Shown here: piece by piece, positions 55,670 to 64,000 of the stretch | Layout of the letters: every line of letters starts with the position of its first letter | How positions within the stretch are numbered: position 1 is the first letter of the stretch | Origin: Pinus tabuliformis | Lineage: Eukaryota > Streptophyta > Pinopsida > Pinales > Pinaceae | Assembly (NCBI GenBank): GCA_031772625.1 | Contig: CM062820.1 | Span: 88,699,988 to 88,763,987, forward strand | Direction: 5' to 3' | Length of the DNA stretch: 64,000 bases | Translations under genes and position numbers: made by a program | Notes under the pieces: model-generated | What the model was told of the DNA's origin: nothing | The model's input: the letters and a program-made list of their open reading frames with translations, nothing else | The model's database searches: none

Positions 55670-57644
55670 CTGAATATGGTAGGTTCAGAAGAAGAATACT
55701 TGAGGGAATTCTCTGCACCATTTGATCAGGGACGTTCTATTAAACAACCTCAACCGCCTATTATAGAACAACCAAAGCTAGAACCTGTTGAGATTCCAAG
55801 TGAATATTGGGAGATATTCATGGCTCCTGTAACTTCTTCGATCGAATTCACAATTGGAGATATCATAGGTTATGTGCCTATGAAGCCAATTCCTTTGACA
55901 ACATTACCTAATTTCCATGGTCTTTCTTTTGAAGATTTGGACTCATTCCTTTTTGAATTCAACGTTGTCTTTCATGGGTATGACTATATTTATGATGCTC
56001 AGAAATTGAAGGAACAAATTTGAGATGGTTTATGGGTTGAGGGGGGAAATCCATTACTACATGGGATGATATGAAGATGGTTTTTCTCGAAAAGTATCAA
56101 GATTAATGTCAATCCCAAGATGTAAAGGAAGAAATCTTTAAGATTATGCAGAAACAGGATGAGAACATGGAGGACTTTGTGGAACATTTTCAATATAGTT
56201 TACATAGATCATACCATAGTGATCTAGATAAGAACATCTTGAATATAATCTTTCTCCGGGAACTAAGGGAGGAATCTTTGGAACTGTTGAATATAGTAGG
56301 AAAGGAAGATATATCAAAAGAAGAATTGGACACCATATGCAAATTTTGCATTAAGTGTTCATGAGGATCTGCGAGGAATAGGTAGGGGATCCTAACTCTC
56401 AAGACATCCAGCGGTGGAGTTACAAAAGAAGAAATTAGGAACTTGTTGGACAACTTGAGAATCAATATCTTGAGCACACTGTCATCACAACTGGATGTTT
56501 TATAGGAAAAATAGAAGCATATGGAAGCAGAGAAGGATATGTCTATTTTCTATCCTCAATCCAGGAAGAAGCACCTATTGAAGGAATTTCCATTGAATTC
56601 TGTTGAGACTTGTGAAATATGTGAATAGAGTCATTCTACTAGCACCTGTCCATCTCTTCCTAGGGTGAAGGTAGTTTTTCAGGGAAAAAATGAAGTAGAT
56701 TAGTTGTATTTCATGGGATCAAGGAAATAATGGCAACCGTGACCACAGAACATGAATCAAGGTATGCCTTAAGACCCTTCTCAGTATTTCAATAATTTTA
56801 ATTTTGGGCTTCAGTGTGTACCTTTTTCACCTTCATGGTCACAGTCCTATCAATATCCAATACCCTGGAAACCATGGTTCCCTCAATCTGGTCCAAACCC
56901 TTCATAGTCTCAAAATTGGCGTGGACCTCCTCCTCCTTTAGGAAAATTCTCCTAACTTATGCCATAATAGCAACTACAAATGCATTTTAAAGCGTCCATT
57001 AGTAATCCTCCTCTTCATCCACAATTGCATGTTCAATCCAATCGAATCCAAATCCAAACAATATAGGGGCTAACAAGTTGAGACACTCAACCTCCATGCA
57101 TACAGTATTGTCACCATGGAATGTAATGAATTGAATATCTGATCTGATCGGGTGGTAAATACTCAAACTCCACCAATAATGTTTTAACATACCGATGATG
57201 AAGTCTTGGAACCAGAACCTATAGACTCTACTAGAACAATTGGGGATGAATCAATACAAATTCCTATGAAACAACAATTCCCTTCTCAAAAAACTTGTTA
57301 CTAGAGGACGTCAAACTGGTCCACCTTATCCTAAGAGATTATCCGTGAGAAAACAGAGCCCTCATCCTGAATTCGACTTTTTAGGGGAATTGAAAAATTT
57401 ATTTGTCAAAATCCTATTACTTTAGGCTATGAAGGATGTACCGATTTATGCCAAAACAATTAAATAATATTTTTCTAAGAAACCTAGAAGAAAACCAATG
57501 GATCCACTCACTCTTCACGTTATGGGAAAACTATCAGATATAATGTTGGGGACGTCTATACATGTGAAATACGGGGATCCAAGGAACCTAATTCTGACAG
57601 TACAGATAATGGATTTGATATCCCAAATGTGCTAGTAGACTTGG
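55670..57644 (+). pseudogene. gag relic of element 6, first copy
   Basis: The 115-codon stretch 55676-56023 ends PLTTLPNFHGLSFEDLDSFLFEFNVVFHGYDY..., a typical start of the gag core. After stops it continues with LEKYQD, NMEDFVEHFQYSLHRSYHSD and IIFLRELREESLELLNIVG, then a Cys-rich zinc-finger-like part (KKHLLKEFPLNSVETCEIC ... STCPSLP), a Gln/Pro-rich stretch and the start of the protease region, which stops at IPNVLVDL beside the solo LTR. Gag would form the particle. Many stops and frameshifts are present. Confidence 0.8.
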
Positions 57645-58680
57645 TGTTATGAAGAATTTGGTATCTACAGATAAATACTAATTATCTAGATAAGTAACCA
57701 TATCTAGAACAACAATTTAAAGCACTTTAACCTTTTTCTATAAACAATAAATAAGACAAAGATAATGAGAGGACCTAATTGTACTTTCACTTTCCTCTTG
57801 TCTCCTTTGTATCAGTCCCATCACTCCTTGCCGTACTTAACATGCTTGAGAAGTACCTATAAACATCAATAGAAGATAAAGAACCAATCAAAGAAAAAGA
57901 TCTATTGATTACAAGTAAGTGGAATCAGATACATTCACATATATGAACATCACATATCAAGATAAGCATATGGAAAAAGGTGTAAATACATTATTGAATA
58001 GAAGGAACAATTACAACCAGGAAGCCTGATTCAAAGTCGCTCCTCCAGCTTTGGTTCCATCCACATCACATCATAAGCATGACATTCTGGTAGCATAAGG
58101 ACACTTACAATAATCTCAATTCTCAAACTAACATTATCTCCTTACAATTCATCAACGTCCAACCCTTGATCACTTAGATGAGTGCTCAATTTATAAGAAG
58201 ATGGAGGAGGTTTTGTCATCAATGTGGGTATTGAATAGCCTTCCAAACTTAGAATTAGTTCCATGGAGGAAGGGATGAGAGGATATGATGTATCTTAACT
58301 CATTACTCATCAATTTTCGAGCTCATAGGAGACGATAAGTGTGGGAATCTTCTAGAAGGCTCCAAAAGATAAGAATATTCCCCAAACCCTATGTAAATTT
58401 CACTCAAAATTGCCCAACGTAGGTCAAAGAGGGCCTAAGTACTCTGTAGAGCACCCTGGCATGGACTTAACTGCTTTGCAGTGCACCCTTACATGGGCCT
58501 ACTTGCACTGGTCCCTCTAGAGGTCATTTCAGGATGTCTTTAGACCATGAAGTTGTATGGGAAGGAGGATTTCAAAAGGTTGACTTGCTTAGGGCATGTC
58601 GCAACTGAAATTAGGATTTGATGAGCCCTAAAACACTGATATGGATGATGGGAGTGATGTTCCCAAATGGATCTATAACA
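57645..58680 (+). repeat. Solo LTR in unit A (1036 bp)
   Basis: Begins TGTTATGAAG and ends GATCTATAACA. It is flanked by a perfect 5-bp duplication CTTGG (57640-57644 and 58681-58685). It splits the protease frame: VLVDL before it, then LGATINVITSR after it. No internal retroviral sequence remains, so it is a solo LTR of a different family from element 6. Confidence 0.9.
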
Positions 58681-59310
58681 CTTGGGGCAACAATTAATGT
58701 TATAACTTCTAGAATTGTGATTACCTTGGGCTTATGAAACCTTAAACCAACTCACACCGTCCTAGAATTGGTAGATCGATCTACTATAAGACTGGTAGGG
58801 AAGCTGGAATACATAACCATTTCAGTAGACTCATGGGAGTACCCTATTGACCTTTTGGTTTTACATACCCAATCCCTAGATGGTCGAAATTCTTTGATTT
58901 TAAGGAAGCCATGGCTTGCAACTACAGATGCTTACATTGGGTGTCGGTCTAGAAATATGGTAATATCCAATGGGGAAATTACAAAGAATCTTATCTTATA
59001 CCCCCCTGCATAACCAATTTCGTCAGATAAACTGGGATTTACCTTAATAGAAAAACCCCTACCTATGAAAGAGCCTGAACCTGAGAATGAAGAAGTTATA
59101 CTTATCCTTATAATTAGTATGGCTCTCTGTTTGAAGGACGAAACAGAAGATGATGCCATTAGCACTTTTCTTAGCAGTCCCAACTTTATTTCTGATTCAA
59201 CCCACCAGCTATTAGAATCTATCATGACTTGCAATATTTAGGAAGATATTGAACCAGAAACAGAAATCGAAAATGTTATTGTAATTGTACCCCGTAACAA
59301 TATTCCTGTA
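58681..59310 (+). pseudogene. Protease region of element 6, first copy
   Basis: LGATINVITSRIVITLGL, VDRSTIRLVGKLEYITISVDSWEYPIDLLVL, LRKPWLATTDAYIGCRSRNMVISNGE and KNLILYPPA form the retropepsin-like region typical of Athila/Tat elements. An 81-codon stretch (58768-59013) is open. It ends in an acidic linker and then jumps into unit B. Confidence 0.78.
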
Positions 59311-59329
59311 GAAGTTGATGGGGGAAATC

Positions 59330-60909
59330 CATTACTACATGGGATGATATGAAGACGGGTTTTCTTGAAAAGTATCAAGATTACTACAAATCCCAAGATG
59401 TAAAGGAAGAAACCTTTAAGATTATACAGAAAGAGAATGAGAACATGGAGGACTTTGTGGAACGTTTACAATCTAGTTTACAGAGATCATACCATAGCGA
59501 TATAGATAAGAACATCTTGAATATAATCTTTCTCCAGGCACTAAGGGAGGAATCTTTGGAACTATTGAATATAGTAGGAAAGGGAGATATATCAAAAGAA
59601 GAATTTGACACCATATGAAAATTGTGCATTAAGTGTTCATGAGGATCTGCGAGGAATAGGTAGGGAATTCTAACTCTCAAGACATCCAGCTATGGAGATA
59701 CAAAAGCAGAAATTGGGAACTTACTGGATAACTTGAGAATCGATATCCTGAGTACACTGTCATCAAAACTGGACGTTTTATAGGTGAAATAGAAGCATAT
59801 GGAAGTAGAGAAGGCTATGTCTATTTTCTATCCTCAATCCAGGAAGAAGCACCTATTGAAGGAATTTCCATTGAATTTCATCGAGATTTGTGCGATATGT
59901 GAACATAGTCATTCTAATAGCACCTGTCCATCTTTTCCTGGGCTGAAGGTAGTTTTTCATGGAACAAATGAAGAAGTAGATTAGTTGTATTTCATGGGAT
60001 CAAGGAAACAATGGCAACCATGGCCACAAAATGTGAATCAAGGTATGCCTCAAGACCCTTCTCAGTGTTTCAATAATTTGAATTTTAGGCCTCAGTTTGT
60101 ACCTTTTTCACCTTCATGGTCACAGTCCTATCAATATCCAATACCTTGGTAACCATGGTTCCCTCAATCTATTCCAAACCCTTCATGGTCCCAGAATTGG
60201 CGTGGACCTCCTCCTCCTTCAAGACAATTCTCCCAACTTATGCCATAATAGCAGCTGCAGCTGCATTCTAAAGTGTCCACTAGTAATCTTCCTCTTCATC
60301 CACAATTGCATGTTCAATCCAATCCAAATCCAAACAATATAGGGGCTCAATAATTTGAGACACTCAACCTCATGCATTCAATATTGTCATCATGGAATGT
60401 AATGAATTAAATATCTAATCCGATCGGGTGGTAAATACTTAGGATTCACCAATATTTTTTTAACATACTGATGATGAAGTCTTGGAACCAGAACCTATAG
60501 ACTCTACTAGAACAATTGGGGATGAGTCAATACAAATTCCTATGAAACAACAAACCCTTTCGCAAAAAAATTGTTACTAGAGGATGTCAGACTGGTCCAC
60601 CTTATCCTGAGAGATTATCCTTGAGAAAATAGAGCCCTCATCCTAAATTCGACTTTTTAGGGGAACTGCAAAATTTATTTGTCAAAATCCTATTACTTCA
60701 GGCTATGAAGGATGTACTGATTTATGCCAAAAATATTAAAGAATATTTCTCTAAGAAAACTAAAGGATCCACTCACTCATCACGTTATGGGAAAACTATC
60801 AGATATAATGTTGGGGAAGCCTATACCTGTGAAATACAGGGATCCATGGAACCCGATTCTGACAATACAGATAATGGGGTTGATATCCCAAATGTGCTAG
60901 TAGACATGG
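59330..60909 (+). pseudogene. gag C-terminus relic, second copy
   Basis: Repeats the unit A gag part: NMEDFVERLQSSLQRSYHSD and IIFLQALREESLELLNIVG in an 89-codon open stretch (59349-59618), a zinc-finger-like part (EICAICEHSHSNSTCPSFPG) and the IPNVLVDM end at about 60909. Confidence 0.78.
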
Positions 60910-61942
60910 AGTTATGAAGAATTTGGTATCTACAAATAAATACTAAGTCTCTAGATAAGTATCCATATCTAGAACAACAATTTAAAGCACTTTAACCTTT
61001 TTCTATAAATATTAGATAAGACAAAGAGAATGAGAGGACCTACTTGTACTTTCACTTTCCTCTTGTCTCCTTTGTATCGGTCTTGTTGCTCCTTCCTGTA
61101 CTTAACACGCTTGAGAAGTACCTGTAAACATCAACAGAAGATAAAGAACCAATCAAAGAAAAATATATATTTATTACAAGTAAATGGAATCAAATACATT
61201 CACACATATAAACATCACATATCAAGATAATCATATTGAAAAAGATGTAAATACTTTATTGAATAGAAGGAAGAATTACAACGATGAAGCCTGATTCAAA
61301 TTCACTCCTCCAGCTTTGGTTCCATCCACATCTCATCATAAGCATGACATTCTGGTAGCATGACACTTACAATAGTCTCAATTCTCAAACTAACATTGTC
61401 TCCTTACAATTTATCAAAGTCCAACCCCTGATCACTTAGATGAGTGCTCAATTTATAGGAAGATGGAGGAAGTTTTGTCATCAATGAGGGTATTGAATGG
61501 CCCTCCAAACTTAGAATTAGTTCCATGGAGGAAGGGATGAGAAGATAGGATGTATCTTAACTCATTACTGATCCATTTTCGAGCTCATAGGAGACGATAA
61601 GTGTGGGAATCTTCTAGAAGGCTCCAGAAGATAATAATATTCCCCAAACCCTATGTGAATTTCATGCAAACTTGCCCAATGCAGGTAAAAGAGGGCCTAA
61701 GTGCTCTGCAGAGCACCTTAGCATGGACTTAACTACTCTTCAGTGCACCCTCGCATGGGCCTACCTGTGCTGGTCCCACTAGAGGTCATTTCAGGATGTC
61801 TTTAGCCCATGAAACTGTTTGGGAAGGAGGTATTCAAAAGGTTGACTTGTTTAGGGCATGTAGCAACCAAAATTTGGGTTTGATGAGCCCTAAAACATTG
61901 ATCTAGATGATGGGAGTGATGTGCCCAAATGGATCTGTAACA
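60910..61942 (+). repeat. Solo LTR in unit B (1033 bp)
   Basis: Copy of 57645-58680 at the same place in unit B. The first base is mutated (AGTTATGAAG) and the left target duplication reads CATGG against CTTGG on the right, one change. It was carried along by the tandem duplication and is not a second insertion. Confidence 0.9.
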
Positions 61943-62640
61943 CTTGGGGGTAGCAATTAATGTTATAACTTCTACGATTGTGATTACCTTGGGCCTGCGA
62001 AACCTTAAACCAACTCCCATCGTCCTAGAATTGGTAGATCGATCTACTATAAGACTAGTAGGAAGGCTCGAATACATTACCATTTCAGTAGAGTCATGGT
62101 AGTATCCTGTTGACCTTTTGGTTTTACATACCCAATCCCTAGATCGTGGACATCCTTTGATTTTAGGGAGCCCATGGCTTGCAACTATATATGCTTACAT
62201 TGGGTGTCAGCCTTGAAATATGGTAATATCCAATGGGGAAATTACAAAGAATCTTATCTTATACCCCCCTGCATAACCAATTTCATCAGATAAACTAGGA
62301 TTTACTTTAATACAAAAACCCCTACCTATGAAAGAGCTTGAACCTAAGAATGAAGAAGTTATACCTATCCTTACAATTAGTAAGGCTCTCTATTTTAAGG
62401 ATGAAATGGAGGATGATGCCATTAGCACTTTTCTTATCAATCCCAACTTCGTTTCTGATTCAACCCACTAGCTATTAGAATCAGTCATGAGTTGCAATAT
62501 TTAGGAAGATATTGAACCAGAAACAGAAGTCGAAAATATTATTTTAATTGTACCTTGTAACAATATTCCTATAGAAATTGAACCAAGGAAAATGCTGAAT
62601 ATTAGTCCTGACTTTTCACCCTACCAATATAAACAGTTAC
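61943..62640 (+). pseudogene. Protease region of element 6, second copy
   Basis: Repeats the unit A protease (VDRSTIRLVGRLEYITISV, LILGSPWLATIYAYIGC) with different stops. It continues through an acidic linker (NEEVIPILTISKAL-like) towards the reverse transcriptase. Confidence 0.78.
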
Positions 62641-63492
62641 TGAAGGTCCTTTGGGAACATAAGGAATATAAATATGAAATGCATCCCTATTGATTTATGT
62701 ACTCATCACATATACATTAAAGAAGAATTTCAACCTGTTAGGCTGCCACAAAGAAGAATGAATCATGCCTTAAAAAACATTGTCAAAGATGAACTATGGA
62801 AGCTATTATATGTGGGCTTTATTTATATGATATCGGATAGTTAATGGCTTTCCCCTCTGGTCACTGTTCCTAAGAATAATGGCAAGTGGAGGATTTGTTT
62901 TGATTATAAGGAATTAAATAAATCTACTCAAAAATATCATTTTCCCTTACCCTTTATTGACAAGGTCCTTGATACATTAGCCGGAAAGAAATTTGTCTCG
63001 TTTCTGGATGGATTTAGCAGATACATTTAGATAGAAATATCTCCCGAGGATCAAGATAAAACTACCTTCACATGCCCTTGGGGAACCATTTTTTACCGAT
63101 TCCTTTCATTTGGTCTCTGTAATGCACCCGCTACCTTTCAACGGGCAATATTAGGAATTTTTTTTGATGTAGTTAATGATAGTGTGGAAATCTACGTGGA
63201 CAACTTCACCCCATAAGGATATTTTTTTGTAGAATCTCTAAAAAACTTAAAGAAAGTACTTAAAATATTGAAGCAAACACATGTTTCTCTTAGTACAGTG
63301 AAATGTCATATGATGATGAAAGAAGGAATAGTGTTGGGACACTTCCTTTTAGCTGTGGGGATTTGGGTTGATCCTGCTAAGGTAGAGGTAATATTAAATT
63401 TTCCTACACCTAATACACCAACACAAGTACGTAGATTTATTGATTATGTTGGCTATTATAGGCTTTTTGTTTGGTCAATTCAATGTCCTTGA
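62641..63492 (+). pseudogene. Truncated Ty3 reverse transcriptase of element 6
   Basis: The pieces read LPQRRMNHALKNIVKDELWKLL, LVTVPKNNGKWRICFDYKEL, FPLPFIDKVLDTLAGKKFVSFLDGFS and TTFTCPWGTIFYRFLSFGLCNAPATFQRAI. The catalytic box is YVDN in place of YVDD (VEIYVDNF). VKCHMMMKEGIVLGH and PTPNTPTQVRRFIDYVGYYR follow. The sequence then loses similarity at about 63490, before RNase H and integrase. Several stops are present. Confidence 0.88.
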
Positions 63493-64000
63493 ATTGTCAA
63501 TCATAAATTGTAAACTAGGGTGGGTCCACTGATGAAGTACAGGTGCACAATATGTGCTTAGAAGTTATTCATTAGGTCGTTATCTATTTGTTAATATCTA
63601 AACTTAAGATGGGGGTGGTATTTTTCAATTGTATTAGTGTCATAATTCTTAGGGATGTTTGATTAAGTTTCCTAGGAATTAATCTCTATCCAAATAGTTT
63701 GTAGATGATGTGAGAGTGGTTTTACTTATGTTAGATTGTTTGGGATTTTTTATCTTGAATCTCTATGCTACAACTCCTAATTTTCTAAGTGCAAAAAGAA
63801 ACGTATTCTATCAGCTATGAAGGAATATTGTTGAACTCAATTGTTTAGGAGAGGACTTCTCACTTATTCAATTTGTGCTCAAAGTAACCTAAGCAACATC
63901 TATATTGTGAATTGAACACACTTCAATTATGCTAGATAATAAGAAAAAGAAAAGACCATGCAATACCAGGTATAAAGCAAATTAGATAACAATATAAACT
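63493..64000. other. Unassigned right end
   Basis: No RNase H, integrase or LTR of element 6 recognised. A purine stretch AAGATGGGGGTGG near 63606 could be a polypurine tract, with no repeat in the window to support it. Confidence 0.35.

Larger units (their letters stand above)
56041..59318 (+). repeat. Tandem duplication inside element 6, unit A (3278 bp)
   Basis: Unit A (56041-59318) and unit B (59319-62581) are head-to-tail copies. Each starts TGGGGGAAATCCATTACTAC or GGGGGGAAATCCATTACTAC. At the left edge, the A/B junction and the right edge the shared bases are only TTGA. Both units hold gag C-terminus, solo LTR and protease in the same order. Confidence 0.93.
59319..62581 (+). repeat. 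Tandem duplication inside element 6, unit B (3263 bp)
   Basis: Second copy of the 3.28-kb unit; see unit A for the junctions. Scattered differences throughout show the duplication is not recent. Beyond 62581 the sequence proceeds to the reverse transcriptase, absent from unit A. Confidence 0.93.
54243..63492 (+). mobile_element. Athila/Tat-like Ty3 relic, element 6, with internal tandem duplication
   Basis: Order: LTR, primer-site remnant, gag, protease-like domain, then a reverse transcriptase cut off at about 63490. A solo LTR interrupts the protease frame and a 3.28-kb stretch (gag C-terminus, solo LTR, protease) is present twice in tandem. No intact frame remains. The right end of the element is not visible. 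Confidence 0.8.

Overview
The window reads as a stretch of nuclear DNA from a seed plant. It is AT-rich and packed with nested transposable elements. The only recognisable host genes are broken ones: two class III peroxidase relics and one antisense terminal exon. The large, old, nested elements and the repeat-swollen intron would suit a gymnosperm such as a conifer, but nothing here proves the taxon (low confidence). There are no bacterial features, no CRISPR array, and no complete host gene.

Layout. 1-3030: 3' part of a LINE (ORF2 tail with zf-RVT and RNase H, a second open frame, poly-A). 3031-4790: AT-rich DNA with short tandem duplications. 4795-13795: peroxidase relic A, split by a complete 8.4-kb Ty3/gypsy chromovirus (element 1, 5335-13729, TSD TTTAG). 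13850-14960: reverse-strand 5' piece of another LINE. 15659-27640: a family of tandem and inverted repeats, interrupted by a 10.4-kb reverse-strand Ty3/gypsy chromovirus (element 2, 15915-26340, TSD AGAAA) whose chromodomain lies behind a predicted 77-bp intron. 28988-29545: tRNA-like SINE and tandem repeats. 30252-30525: antisense terminal exon of an unidentified host gene. 30827-40909: peroxidase relic B (exons 2, 3 and 4), whose intron 3 carries a decayed relative of element 1 on the reverse strand (element 3, 32015-40460, TSD ATAAA). 41-43.4 kb: more tandem repeats and an (AT)n tract.

43.65-54.24 kb: an old Tat-like, apparently gag/protease-only LTR element (element 4), into which a deleted Ty1/copia element (element 5, 48008-51661, imperfect TSD TCGAG/TCTAG) inserted. 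54243-63.5 kb: an Athila/Tat-like Ty3 relic (element 6) that has its own LTR, gag, protease and a truncated reverse transcriptase. It contains a solo LTR (TSD CTTGG) and a 3.28-kb direct tandem duplication that includes that solo LTR. The last 500 bases hold nothing recognisable.

The genes do not form a pathway. The window is a stratigraphy of insertions into a former peroxidase locus. Element 1 is clearly the youngest, as its two 1888-bp LTRs differ at only about 1.5% of sites by eye. All boundaries were found by reading direct repeats and target-site duplications by eye, with no alignment program.
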